64,000 nucleotides of DNA, taken from positions 10,093 through 74,092 of the forward strand of contig JAZRFE010000008.1 in assembly GCA_045661205.1 (NCBI GenBank). Direction: 5' to 3'. The notes beneath the pieces were generated by a model. The model had not been told where the DNA came from, made no database searches, and was given only the letters and a program-made list of their open reading frames with translations. Of this stretch, positions 18,139-26,911 are shown piece after piece (position 1 is the stretch's first letter; each line of letters begins with the position of its first letter). The DNA is from HGM04593 sp045661205 (lineage in GTDB: Bacteria; Bacteroidota; Bacteroidia; Bacteroidales; Bacteroidaceae). The position numbers were made by a program, and so were the translations under genes.

Positions 18139-18146
18139 TTTTCTTT
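18116..18146 (+). terminator. Threonine attenuator terminator
   Basis: CTACAACCCC (18116-18125), loop TTG, GGGGTTATAG (18129-18138): ten positions with one mismatch, then TTTTCTTT. The right arm includes the leader-peptide stop codon and the left arm overlaps the final Thr codons. Confidence 0.85.
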
Positions 18147-18176
18147 GCCGTTGAGGTTTTACATATATTTTTTTAG

Positions 18177-18295
18177 GTCTGTCAAGGTAACAGACGGCGG
18201 CGACAAAATTCCTTTTAAATTTTTATCAACAACGATTTACAGTTTGTTTAATTGTAAATCGAGAATCGTTTAACACCTGTTTTCACAAAAACAGG
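18177..18295 (+). other. Structured leader between attenuator and thrB (three hairpins)
   Basis: Three perfect stems follow one another: GTCTGT/ACAGAC (18177-18182/18190-18195), CGATTTACA/TGTAAATCG (18233-18241/18253-18261) and CCTGTTTT/AAAACAGG (18276-18283/18288-18295). None has a T-run behind it, so they are not ordinary terminators. The last ends 15 bases before the thrB ATG and could affect translation. Their role is unknown. Confidence 0.5.
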
Positions 18296-18309
18296 AAAAT
18301 ATATTTCGT

Positions 18310-19239
18310 ATGAAAAAGGTAAAAGCATTTGCACCTGCAACTGTTGCAAACATGGGTTGTGGTTTTGATATAATGGGTATGACACTTAATGGTGTTGGCG
18401 ATGTGGTGAGCATCGAGGTCTCCGATGGCGACGAGTTGATTATCAACAATGTGAGCGGTGTGGAACTGCCCGATGACATTGAGAAGAATGTGATAACTCC
18501 GGCTGTGAGAGCGTTGATGGCGGCTGCCGGCTTGCAGAGAAAGATTGAGGTAACTGTGGAGAAGAAGATTCTCCCCGGAAGCGGTATCGGGTCGAGCGCG
18601 GCATCGTCGGCTGCTGCCGTTTATGCGCTGAACGAGGCTCTTGGCAGACCTTTCAGCGATGAGAGACTTGTGGAATTTGCCATGGAGGGAGAGAAACTTA
18701 TAAGCAATGGCGTGCCCCACGCTGACAATGTGGCTCCCGCTATTTTGGGAGGCGTGGTGTTGCTGCGCAGCTACGAGCCGCTAGACATTGTGCGCCTGCC
18801 GGTGCCCGAGGAGTTCTGCTGCACTGTGGCACACCCCGAGATTATGGTAAGCACTGCTATGGCGCGTCAGGTGTTGCCAAAAGAGATTTCCATGCACACT
18901 GCTGTTACTCAATGGGGTAACGTGGCGGGACTCGTGGCGGGACTCACTATGGGCGATATTGACCTTGTGGGGCGTTCGATGAGAGATGTTGTTGCCGAGC
19001 CTCACAGGAAACAGTTTATTCCGGGCTTTGACCAACTGAAAGAGGAGGTGCTATCTATGGGTGCACTCGCAATGAATATTTCGGGTGCGGGACCGTCGGT
19101 TTTTGCTCTCTCGAAGAACATGCAGAGTGCTGCAAACATCGGCTATGCCATGGAGAAGCATTTCAAGAGTCTAGGACACAATGCTGATATTTATGTTACA
19201 AAGGTTTCGAACATCGGAGCACAGATTATAAACGATTAA
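18310..19239 (+). CDS. thrB: Homoserine kinase (GHMP family)
   Basis: A 309-residue protein that phosphorylates homoserine, the step before threonine synthase. The GHMP ATP-binding motif PGSGIGSSAASSAA is at residues 89-102; the N-terminal segment AFAPATVANMGCGFD (7-21) matches homoserine kinases, and the C-terminal GAGPSVFAL motif is present. It lies directly upstream of thrC (13-base gap) and downstream of the Thr attenuator, which fixes the pathway assignment. In many Bacteroidales a bifunctional aspartokinase/homoserine dehydrogenase gene (thrA) stands at this place; here none lies between leader and thrB, so it must be elsewhere. Confidence 0.95.
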   Translation: MKKVKAFAPATVANMGCGFDIMGMTLNGVGDVVSIEVSDGDELIINNVSGVELPDDIEKNVITPAVRALMAAAGLQRKIEVTVEKKILPGSGIGSSAASSAAAVYALNEALGRPFSDERLVEFAMEGEKLISNGVPHADNVAPAILGGVVLLRSYEPLDIVRLPVPEEFCCTVAHPEIMVSTAMARQVLPKEISMHTAVTQWGNVAGLVAGLTMGDIDLVGRSMRDVVAEPHRKQFIPGFDQLKEEVLSMGALAMNISGAGPSVFALSKNMQSAANIGYAMEKHFKSLGHNADIYVTKVSNIGAQIIND

Positions 19240-19252
19240 AAGATTTGGAGTC

Positions 19253-20545
19253 ATGAGATTTTTCAGTACAAGAGACAGGGGAGCCGAGAAGAGATTTTTC
19301 TCGCTTAAAGAGGCTGCCACCAAAGGGTTGGCACATGACGGAGGACTTTTTATGCCCGAACATATCCCGGCTGTGGACATGAAGGTGGTGGAGGATTTAT
19401 ACAAAAAATCGTACTCGGAAATGGCACTTTATCTGGCGGGGCTCTTCTTCGGTGAAGAGGTGGAGAGGCAGAAATTAAAAACCGCTGTGGAGAGAGCGTA
19501 TGATTTCCCTATACAGATGAAGAGCATTGCCGAGGGCATGAACACGTTGGAACTGTTTCATGGACCAACATTTGCCTTCAAGGACTTCGGTGCAAGATTC
19601 ATGGGGCAGATGATGGGTATTCTCAACGACAACGACGAAGTGACTGTGCTCACTGCTACCTCGGGAGACACCGGAAGTGCTGTCGCCAACGGTTTCTACG
19701 GGGTAAATGGCGTGAAGGTGGTGGTGCTCTACCCTGCCGGCAAGATAAGCCCGTTGCAAGAGGCACAGATGACTACGCTGCATGGGAATATCTATCCGCT
19801 GAAGGTGAACGGCACTTTCGACGACTGTCAGAGAATGGTGAAGGCGATGTTTGCCGACGAGAAGCTGCGCGAGGAGATAAATATAACCTCGGCAAACTCA
19901 ATAAACATTCTGCGATGGATACCACAATCGTTCTATTATTTCTACGGATGGTGTGCATGGAAAGAGCTTACAGGCAAGGAGTTACCATATATTGTGGTGC
20001 CCAGCGGCAACTATGGCAACCTGACGGCGGGAATGCTTGCTCGCAGAATGGGACTGCCCGTCAAAGGGTTTGTGGCGGCATCGAATGCCAACGACGTTAT
20101 TCCCGAGTTTCTGAGAAGTGCCGAGTACCGTCCGCGTGCTTCGGTACAGACGGTTGCAAACGCCATGGACGTGGGTGCGCCCAGCAACTACGAGAGGATG
20201 ATGTGCCTGTGTGGAGGCGACATTGAGGAACTGCGTAAGGAGATGCGTGGGTTCAATGCCTACGACGAGGAGATAGTTGCTGCCATCAAGGAGATGCACG
20301 AGAGATATGATTACCAATCGTGCCCCCACAGTGCAGTGGGATATGCGGCGGCGAAGGAGCTTGACGTCGATGGTTTCTGGCTATCCACAGCCTGTGCCGC
20401 AAAGTTCGGAGAGGTGACGGAGAGGGCTATCGGCAAGAAGCCCGACCTGCCGGAAAACATTGGAGAACTGCTCTCACGAGAAAGGGTGTTTACCGAAATT
20501 TCCGCCGAGGAGAATGAACTGAAAAAATACCTGTTGCAAGTGTAG
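19253..20545 (+). CDS. thrC: Threonine synthase
   Basis: A 430-residue PLP enzyme converting phosphohomoserine to threonine. The PLP-binding Lys is residue 110 within FHGPTFAFKDFGARF; the phosphate-binding loops ATSGDTGSAVANGF and PSGNYGNLTAG are present. Length and motifs fit the bacterial/fungal type of threonine synthase. It is the second gene of the thr operon, and its stop codon sits in the loop of a perfect inverted repeat (20528-20560). Confidence 0.96.
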   Translation: MRFFSTRDRGAEKRFFSLKEAATKGLAHDGGLFMPEHIPAVDMKVVEDLYKKSYSEMALYLAGLFFGEEVERQKLKTAVERAYDFPIQMKSIAEGMNTLELFHGPTFAFKDFGARFMGQMMGILNDNDEVTVLTATSGDTGSAVANGFYGVNGVKVVVLYPAGKISPLQEAQMTTLHGNIYPLKVNGTFDDCQRMVKAMFADEKLREEINITSANSINILRWIPQSFYYFYGWCAWKELTGKELPYIVVPSGNYGNLTAGMLARRMGLPVKGFVAASNANDVIPEFLRSAEYRPRASVQTVANAMDVGAPSNYERMMCLCGGDIEELRKEMRGFNAYDEEIVAAIKEMHERYDYQSCPHSAVGYAAAKELDVDGFWLSTACAAKFGEVTERAIGKKPDLPENIGELLSRERVFTEISAEENELKKYLLQV

Positions 20546-20560
20546 TGCTTGCAACAGGTA
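20528..20560 (+). repeat. Perfect 13-base-pair inverted repeat across the thrC stop codon
   Basis: 20528-20540 pairs exactly with 20548-20560; the seven-base loop holds the TAG stop of thrC. No T-run follows, so it may be an RNA-stabilising or factor-assisted termination hairpin at the end of the operon. Confidence 0.7.
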
Positions 20561-20675
20561 ATATACAAGCAAAAGCATTATGTTATAAACACTTAAAAGT
20601 TTGGCATTATTTTATTATTATTCGCGCAAATAGTGGTAACTTTGCACGCAAAACAGAAAAAACAGAGTGAGAAGA

Positions 20676-21494
20676 ATGAGACTGATTTTAGTAATCGTGA
20701 CACTGCTGCTGAGCATTGCATTGCATGCACAAAGTTACAGGGAGCTGGTGAGCGATGGCACTCGCCATCTTGAAAAAGGAGATGCGGAGGCTGCCATAAA
20801 AAGCTACGTCGAGGCCATTGAAAAAGAGCCGGAGAACAGACACAATGAATTTGTGTATGCCAACCTTGCCACAGCCTACCAAAAGAGTGGGAAAAACAGC
20901 AAAGCCGAAGAGATGTATTCAAAGGCTTTGTCGCTGAACCCTTCGTCGGTGAAGTTGTTGCAACTGCGTGGTAATCTGTATCTTGCCGACGACAAGCAAA
21001 AAAAAGCACTTGCCGACTATGAGAAAATTCTTGAGCAGGAACCGTTCAACGAGGAGGCTTTATACTATCGGGCTTATATTTTCACCAATGAGAAAGAGTA
21101 TGAAAAGGCGTATACAGATTACTACAAGATACTTACAGCCCACCCCGATAACGACAAGGCACGCTTTGCACTTGCATTGCTCTATGGCAAAGAGGGTAAG
21201 AACGAGGAGGCTCTGATGCTCATCGACCACCTTATCGACCGCAACCCCAACATGCCCGAATATTACCTTGCCGGCAGCGGTATCGAGCAGGCAGGAAAGA
21301 GGTACGAGCTTGCGCTGGTTTTTCTGAACGAGGGTATAGACAAATGCAAGAACAACAGCGAATTGCACCTCGCTAAAGCCGAGATTCTCATAAAGATGAA
21401 AAAACGCGCCGAAGCGAAAAATATACTCGATAAACTTGCACGAACAGGCTATTATTCGGCGCAAATGAACGAGTTGTATAAAAAATGCCGTTAG
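20676..21494 (+). CDS. Tetratricopeptide repeat protein, exported
   Basis: About 272 residues with a signal peptide (MRLILVIVTLLLSIALHAQ) followed by tandem TPR units: for example YVEAIEKEPENRHNEFVY, YSKALSLNPSSVKLLQL and YEKILEQEPFNEEALYY, covering most of residues 20-260. TPR proteins act as protein-binding scaffolds; in this phylum exported ones often assist envelope complexes, but the partner here is unknown. A GTG three codons upstream (20667) is a possible earlier start; I prefer the ATG because the signal peptide begins there. A TAACTTTG -7 element is at 20637-20644. Confidence 0.88.
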   Translation: MRLILVIVTLLLSIALHAQSYRELVSDGTRHLEKGDAEAAIKSYVEAIEKEPENRHNEFVYANLATAYQKSGKNSKAEEMYSKALSLNPSSVKLLQLRGNLYLADDKQKKALADYEKILEQEPFNEEALYYRAYIFTNEKEYEKAYTDYYKILTAHPDNDKARFALALLYGKEGKNEEALMLIDHLIDRNPNMPEYYLAGSGIEQAGKRYELALVFLNEGIDKCKNNSELHLAKAEILIKMKKRAEAKNILDKLARTGYYSAQMNELYKKCR

Positions 21495-21572
21495 GGAATT
21501 AACTAAATGCTCATAAATTTTGCTATTTTAACTATTTACCGTATATTTGACCGCAAAACAACTAAAACAACT

Positions 21573-22016
21573 ATGAGCAACACTGAGAAAAACAAAAGCC
21601 TTCCTTACAACATAAAGGAAAAGAGCGAGAAGCATGCCGCCTATCGCTCCCTTATCAGAGCAGAACTCGCAGACGAACTATTCGACAAAATACTGAATAT
21701 CATTGTAGTAAACAAGAGATACAGAGACGCAAATTTCTCGGCAAAAGAACTTGCCAAGGAGTTAAAAACCAACACACGCTACATTTCGGCAGTGATTAAC
21801 TCGCGTTTCAACACCAACTTCTCGTGTCTGCTCAATGAGTATCGCATAAAAGAGGCTCTTCATCGCATGGTGGACAAACGCTATGCCGAAGAGAATATCG
21901 AAGATATAAGTGCAGCCGTAGGTTTTGCCAACAGACAATCATTCTATGCTGCTTTTTATAGGATAATGGGCGAAACTCCAAACGGTTACCGCAAAAGACA
22001 ACTTGCAAAGAAATAG
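21573..22016 (+). CDS. AraC-type helix-turn-helix protein
   Basis: A 147-residue protein consisting mainly of an AraC/XylS DNA-binding domain. The first helix-turn-helix is FSAKELAKELKTNTRYISAVIN and the second follows with IEDISAAVGFANRQSFYAAFYR ending in the typical FYRIMGETPNGYR; only parts are quoted. It has no ligand-binding or sensor domain, only a short charged N-terminus. I start at ATG 21573, since upstream codons have no protein-like character. Such single-domain regulators are frequent in Bacteroidales; targets are unknown. It is a lone gene between the TPR gene and the AlkD-like gene. Confidence 0.88.
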   Translation: MSNTEKNKSLPYNIKEKSEKHAAYRSLIRAELADELFDKILNIIVVNKRYRDANFSAKELAKELKTNTRYISAVINSRFNTNFSCLLNEYRIKEALHRMVDKRYAEENIEDISAAVGFANRQSFYAAFYRIMGETPNGYRKRQLAKK

Positions 22017-22127
22017 TACAAATAGCCCACAAGGCATCTGCAAAAAAAATGGAAAAAGACTTGAAAGAGTCTTTTTTCATGCCATTTTGCCTCGACGTAA
22101 ATAATTATTACCACAAGAATCAGACCA

Positions 22128-22793
22128 ATGAGCACTGAAACGCACGAAAAAATAAAAGAGATAAAAAAGAGCCTGCGACTCTCCATGAATGGAATAGTGT
22201 CGGCACACCAACGTCGCCAGGGACTCAACTACAAGATAAATTTCGGAGTGGAAATTCCCAGAATCAAGGAGATTGCTGCTGAACATGCCAAAGATAAGAA
22301 GGTGGCACAAAGTCTGTGGACAGAGAACATTCGCGAGTGCAAAATGCTGGCAATATTTCTTTACCCTGTCGAGGAGTTCGAGCCCGAAATTGCCGAGAAA
22401 TGGATTGCCGAATGCGAGTTCACCGAGATTGCCGACCATTTGAGCCACACACTGCTCGCAACACTGCCCGAAGCTACAAAAAAATCGCTATGGTGGAGCA
22501 ACGAAGAGAACGACATGTTCAGATACTGCGGCTTTTCCACACTGTCAAACCTTTTCACAAAAAACAGCACTCTCGGTGAGGAAGAGGAGAAGATGTATTG
22601 CGAAGCACTGAAAAGCGCACTACACACACCCGGTACAGCAAGCAAACCCACGCAAAACGCGGCAACCATCTCACTGATAAAATATGCCGACAACAGCGAC
22701 GAACAGCGTGCACGAATGTGCGCCGAGATAAAATCGTGGGGAATAGAGAAAGGATCGGCACTGGAAAACCTGGTGGAGAACATACTCGAATAG
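22128..22793 (+). CDS. DNA alkylation repair (AlkD-like HEAT-repeat) protein
   Basis: A 221-residue all-helical protein matching the DNA alkylation repair enzyme family: short helical repeats with WTENIRECKMLAIFLYP and IADHLSHTLLATLP, rich in Trp at helix ends. AlkD proteins flip-free excise positively charged alkylated purines. The catalytic Asp and Trp residues of AlkD cannot be assigned safely by eye, so activity is uncertain. It starts about 110 bases after the AraC-type gene, with a short imperfect hairpin in the gap (22050-22080). Confidence 0.75.
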   Translation: MSTETHEKIKEIKKSLRLSMNGIVSAHQRRQGLNYKINFGVEIPRIKEIAAEHAKDKKVAQSLWTENIRECKMLAIFLYPVEEFEPEIAEKWIAECEFTEIADHLSHTLLATLPEATKKSLWWSNEENDMFRYCGFSTLSNLFTKNSTLGEEEEKMYCEALKSALHTPGTASKPTQNAATISLIKYADNSDEQRARMCAEIKSWGIEKGSALENLVENILE

Positions 22794-22940
22794 AGCGATT
22801 GAGAGCTTAAAAAGAGGGAATAACCACCAACAAAGAATAGATTTTAAAGAATTTCAAAAACTTTACGATAAATTTAGGTTATTTCATACAGCGTAATACA
22901 TAAAAAAGAAGTAACTTTGTATTGTAATAGTTCTATTAAC

Positions 22941-23405
22941 ATGGAAAACAGCCTTACAGAGTCACCAATTTCCAAGATATTGAAAGAATATCTAAAAGAG
23001 AACAAATTGCGATGCACCCCCGAAAGGTTCAAAATCCTCAATATGATCTATTCCATAGAGGGCAATTTCGATATTGACACTCTTCTAAAACACATGGAAG
23101 AGAAGAAATTCCGAGTGAGCCGCGCAACAATCTACAATACCATAACATTGTTGATTAATGCAAACTTAGTGACGCATCACCTGTTTGGAAACAAATCGAG
23201 GTACGAGAAATGTTTCAATAACGAAAAGAGCCACCTCATCTGCACCAAATGCGGACGCGTCACAGAGACAGAAACACCAAACTTAAGAGAGAAAATAACA
23301 TCAGATATTAAAAAATTTCATTTAACCCACTACTCGCTCTACATCTACGGAGTGTGCAGCAAGTGTCATCAGGCAGCACGCCGCCGCAGGCAGAGAAAGA
23401 AGTAA
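22941..23405 (+). CDS. Fur-family metal-dependent transcriptional regulator
   Basis: A 154-residue Fur/PerR/Zur-type repressor. The winged-helix domain spans about 15-90 (LRCTPERFKILNMIYS; FRVSRATIYNTITLL) and the dimerisation domain carries structural-zinc cysteines in HLICTKCG and VCSKC. The conserved HHLF-type metal site appears as THHLFG. Which metal or peroxide is sensed cannot be told. I choose ATG 22941 because the upstream part of the frame overlaps the -7 element TAACTTTG (22912-22919). It is 12 bases upstream of purA and likely cotranscribed. The C-terminus is Arg/Lys-rich. Confidence 0.9.
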   Translation: MENSLTESPISKILKEYLKENKLRCTPERFKILNMIYSIEGNFDIDTLLKHMEEKKFRVSRATIYNTITLLINANLVTHHLFGNKSRYEKCFNNEKSHLICTKCGRVTETETPNLREKITSDIKKFHLTHYSLYIYGVCSKCHQAARRRRQRKK

Positions 23406-23417
23406 AAAAACAGAACC

Positions 23418-24686
23418 ATGAAAAAAAATATAGACGTACTTTTAGGTCTTCAATGGGGAGATGAGGGTAAAGGCAAGATTGTAGACGTACTTACCCCGCA
23501 ATACGACGTAGTTGCACGTTTCCAGGGCGGTCCCAACGCAGGTCACACTTTGGAGTTCGGTGGCAAGAAATTTGTTTTGCGCTCTATCCCCTCGGGAATT
23601 TTTCAAGGCGGACAGCTTAATATCATTGGCAACGGCGTGGTGCTCGACCCCTCGCTCTTCAAAGCCGAGGCTGTGGACCTGGAGAAAGCAGGCTACGACT
23701 TGAAGAAAAACCTTTTCATCTCCAAGAAAGCACATCTTATACTGCCCACATGCCGCGTACTCGACGCAGCCTACGAAGCTGCCAAAGGTGATGCAAAGGT
23801 GGGAACAACAGGTAAGGGTATCGGCCCTACATACACCGACAAGGTGAGCCGCAACGGTTTGCGCGTGGGCGACATCCTCGACAACTTCAACGAGAAATAT
23901 GCCAAGGCTAAAGCACGCCACGAGCAGATACTCGCAAGCATGAACTACACTTACGACATCACAGAGATGGAGAAAGAGTGGTTGTCGGCTATCGAGTACC
24001 TGAAGGAGTTCCGTCTGATAGACAGCGAGCAGATGATCAACGACCTTATCGCCGAGGGCAAGAGCATACTTTGCGAGGGCGCACAGGGCAGCATGCTCGA
24101 CATCGACTTCGGTAGCTATCCCTTCGTAACATCATCGAACACAGTATGTGCCGGTGCATGTACAGGCTTGGGCGTAGCTCCCAACAAGATAGGCAACGTC
24201 TATGGTATCACAAAGGCATACTGTACACGCGTTGGTGCAGGTCCTTTCCCCACAGAACTGTTCGACGAGACAGGCAGCGAAATGCGCGACAGAGGCCACG
24301 AATATGGCGCTGTAACAGGTCGCGAGCGTCGTTGCGGCTGGATTGACCTTGTGGCACTCAAATACACTATCATGATTAACGGTGTGACACATCTTATCTT
24401 GATGAAGAGCGACGTGCTCGACGAGTTCCCCACCATCAAAGCATGTATCGCATACAAGAAGAACGGCGAGACAATCACACACTTCCCCTACGAGATTGAC
24501 GACGTAGAGCCTGTATACACCGAGATTCCCGGATGGCAGTGCGACATGACAAAGTTCACCAAAGAAGAGGAACTTCCCGAGGCATTCATCAACTACATCA
24601 AGTTCCTCGAGAAGGAGTTGGGCGTGCCTGTGAAGTATGTTTCGATAGGTCCCGACAGAGATCAGACCATCACTCGTAACATTTAA
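23418..24686 (+). CDS. purA: Adenylosuccinate synthetase
   Basis: A 422-residue enzyme joining IMP and aspartate with GTP on the route to AMP. The GTP-binding loop GDEGKGK is near residue 13 (after LGLQW), FQGGPNAGHTL near 32, and GTTGKGIGPTYTDK near 125; ATGRERRCGW-type sequence appears as VTGRERRCGW. All active-site motifs appear intact and the length is normal. It follows the Fur-family gene by 12 bases, a common arrangement in Bacteroidales. Confidence 0.97.
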   Translation: MKKNIDVLLGLQWGDEGKGKIVDVLTPQYDVVARFQGGPNAGHTLEFGGKKFVLRSIPSGIFQGGQLNIIGNGVVLDPSLFKAEAVDLEKAGYDLKKNLFISKKAHLILPTCRVLDAAYEAAKGDAKVGTTGKGIGPTYTDKVSRNGLRVGDILDNFNEKYAKAKARHEQILASMNYTYDITEMEKEWLSAIEYLKEFRLIDSEQMINDLIAEGKSILCEGAQGSMLDIDFGSYPFVTSSNTVCAGACTGLGVAPNKIGNVYGITKAYCTRVGAGPFPTELFDETGSEMRDRGHEYGAVTGRERRCGWIDLVALKYTIMINGVTHLILMKSDVLDEFPTIKACIAYKKNGETITHFPYEIDDVEPVYTEIPGWQCDMTKFTKEEELPEAFINYIKFLEKELGVPVKYVSIGPDRDQTITRNI

Positions 24687-24724
24687 GAGACCTTTCGGGG
24701 AGAACAAAACCCCAAGCCAAAGAG

Positions 24725-24761
24725 AAGGAGCAGTTTTTTAGAAATTAAGAAACTGCTCCTT
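24725..24761 (+). terminator. Terminator hairpin after purA
   Basis: AAGGAGCAGTTT (24725-24736) pairs perfectly with AAACTGCTCCTT (24750-24761). The T-run follows weakly, but the stem is strong. Confidence 0.7.
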
Positions 24762-24816
24762 ATAGAAAAAAGAACCTTCGTATAAGTGCAAGTGTTATAA
24801 AATAAATAATAACAAG

Positions 24817-25500
24817 ATGGATTTAACATATCTCATACTGTTTGGTGGTATTGCATTATTGAGCTACATAGTGCAGAGCAACCTGAAGTCGAAGTTCGAG
24901 AAATACTCTAAGATACCCATCGGCGGAGGCATGACCGGACGCGACATTGCCATAAAAATGCTACACGACAATGGCATTTACAACGTAAAGGTTACATGCA
25001 CCCCCGGAATGCTGACCGACCACTATAACCCGGCAAACAATACTGTGAACCTGAGCGACGGAGTGTACAATTCGTGCAGTGTGGCAGCAGCAGCCGTCGC
25101 AGCACACGAATGCGGACACGCTGTGCAGCATGCACGCGCCTACTCGGCACTGAAGATGCGCTCGGCATTGGTACCCATAGTATCGTTTGCATCGAAAAGC
25201 CTCACATGGGTGCTGCTCATAGGCATCCTGACCGTACAGACCTTTCCACAGATATTGCTCTTCGGAATAATACTGTTCGCATCGACGACGCTTTTCAGTT
25301 TCGTGACACTGCCTGTGGAGATTGATGCGAGTCGTCGTGCTCTTGCATGGCTATCCTCGGCAGGAATAACCAACATAAGCAACCACTCACAGGCAAGCAG
25401 CGCATTGCGCTCGGCAGCATACACATACGTTGTGGCAGCACTATCATCGCTTGCCACACTCATATACTACATATTAATTTATTCAAGAAACAGAGATTAG
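24817..25500 (+). CDS. Membrane zinc metallopeptidase (YugP family)
   Basis: A 227-residue membrane protein with an HExxH zinc motif: His97-Glu98-Cys-Gly-His101 (AAHECGHAVQHA). There is one N-terminal membrane helix (about 3-20) and three near the C-terminus (about 125-145, 150-170, 200-220). This is the YugP-like neutral zinc metallopeptidase family; the natural substrate is unknown. It sits 7 bases upstream of hisS and is probably cotranscribed with it. Confidence 0.92.
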   Translation: MDLTYLILFGGIALLSYIVQSNLKSKFEKYSKIPIGGGMTGRDIAIKMLHDNGIYNVKVTCTPGMLTDHYNPANNTVNLSDGVYNSCSVAAAAVAAHECGHAVQHARAYSALKMRSALVPIVSFASKSLTWVLLIGILTVQTFPQILLFGIILFASTTLFSFVTLPVEIDASRRALAWLSSAGITNISNHSQASSALRSAAYTYVVAALSSLATLIYYILIYSRNRD

Positions 25501-25507
25501 AAAGAAA

Positions 25508-26872
25508 ATGGCGGCAAAACCATCTATACCAAAGGGAACACGCGACTTCTCACCAGTAGAGATGTCAAAAAGAAACTACATATTCGACACAATACGCAAA
25601 GCGTTTCACCTGTTCGGCTTCCAGCAGATAGAGACTCCTGCAATGGAGAACCTCTCGACACTGATGGGTAAATATGGCGAGGAGGGAGACAAACTGCTCT
25701 TTAAGATACAGAATTCGGGAGACTACTTCAACGGCATCAGCGACGAGGAACTTTTGAGCCGCAATGCTCAGAAGTTGGCGGCAAAGTTCTGCGAAAAGGG
25801 ACTGAGATATGACCTCACTGTGCCCTTTGCACGCTACGTTGTGATGCACCGCAACGATATTGTATTCCCCTTCAAACGCTACCAGATACAGCCCGTATGG
25901 CGCGCCGACCGCCCTCAGAAAGGTCGTTACCGCGAGTTTTACCAGTGCGACGCCGACGTTATCGGCAGCGACTCTCTGCTGAACGAGGTGGAGCTTGTAC
26001 AGCTTATCGACCATGTGTTCACACAGCTGAAGATAAGAGTAGCCATAAAGATTAACAACCGTAAGATTCTTGCCGGAATTGCCGAGGTTATCGGTGAGCC
26101 CGAGAAGATTATCGACATCACCATCGCCATCGACAAGCTGGACAAGATTGGTCTTGACGGAGTGATTGCCGAGTTAAAAGAGAAGGGCATCACCGACGAG
26201 GCTATCGAGAAGTTGCTGCCTATTCTGCAAGCTCAGGGCAACAACAGCGAGAAGCTCGCTACCATCGCGCAGGTACTCAAAGGAAACGCAACAGGCGAGA
26301 AGGGTGTGGAAGAGGTGAACTTCATACTTAATACAATATCATCACTCGCAATAAACAGCAGCGTAGAGCTTGACCTTACTCTTGCACGCGGACTGAACTA
26401 CTACACCGGCGCCATCTTCGAGGTGAAGGCTCTCGACGTAGCCATTGGCAGTATCAGCGGTGGTGGTCGTTACGACAACCTCACCGGCGTGTTCGGCATG
26501 GACGGAACATCGGGCGTTGGTATCTCTTTCGGCGCAGACCGCATATACGACGTGATGAACCAGCTCAACCTCTACCCCGAGGAGTCAATCATAAACACTC
26601 AGGTGCTTTTTGTGAACTTCGGTGAGAAAGAGGCAGCACACAGTTTGGGAATAATCGCTCAGTTGCGCAAGAACAATATCTCGGCCGAGCTTTACCCAGA
26701 GTGTGGAAAGATGAAAAAGCAGATGGGATATGCAAACAGTCACAACATCCCTTACGTGGCAATCATCGGAGAGTCGGAAATGGAGAACAACCTTGTAGCT
26801 CTCAAGGATATGAACAACGGAGAGCAGAAACAGGTTACAACTGAGGAGTTGATAAACATCTTATCGAAATAA
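25508..26872 (+). CDS. hisS: Histidyl-tRNA synthetase
   Basis: A 454-residue class II aminoacyl-tRNA synthetase. Motif 1 begins near PKGTRDFSP; motif 2 is recognisable in QPVWRADRPQKGRYREFYQCD; the histidine-specific signatures LARGLNYYTGAIFEV and GGGRYDNLTGVFG are present in order, followed by the anticodon-binding domain (about 355-454). All are intact. It ends at a strong terminator. Confidence 0.97.
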   Translation: MAAKPSIPKGTRDFSPVEMSKRNYIFDTIRKAFHLFGFQQIETPAMENLSTLMGKYGEEGDKLLFKIQNSGDYFNGISDEELLSRNAQKLAAKFCEKGLRYDLTVPFARYVVMHRNDIVFPFKRYQIQPVWRADRPQKGRYREFYQCDADVIGSDSLLNEVELVQLIDHVFTQLKIRVAIKINNRKILAGIAEVIGEPEKIIDITIAIDKLDKIGLDGVIAELKEKGITDEAIEKLLPILQAQGNNSEKLATIAQVLKGNATGEKGVEEVNFILNTISSLAINSSVELDLTLARGLNYYTGAIFEVKALDVAIGSISGGGRYDNLTGVFGMDGTSGVGISFGADRIYDVMNQLNLYPEESIINTQVLFVNFGEKEAAHSLGIIAQLRKNNISAELYPECGKMKKQMGYANSHNIPYVAIIGESEMENNLVALKDMNNGEQKQVTTEELINILSK

Positions 26873-26873
26873 G

Positions 26874-26911
26874 AAAAAACAAGCGGTTGCATTTGCAACC
26901 GCTTGTTTTTT
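26874..26911. terminator. Bidirectional intrinsic terminator
   Basis: A near-perfect stem of about 18 base pairs with a two-base loop (AAAAAACAAGCGGTTGCA left arm) between converging hisS and the lipoprotein gene; its right edge touches that gene's stop codon. Confidence 0.92.
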
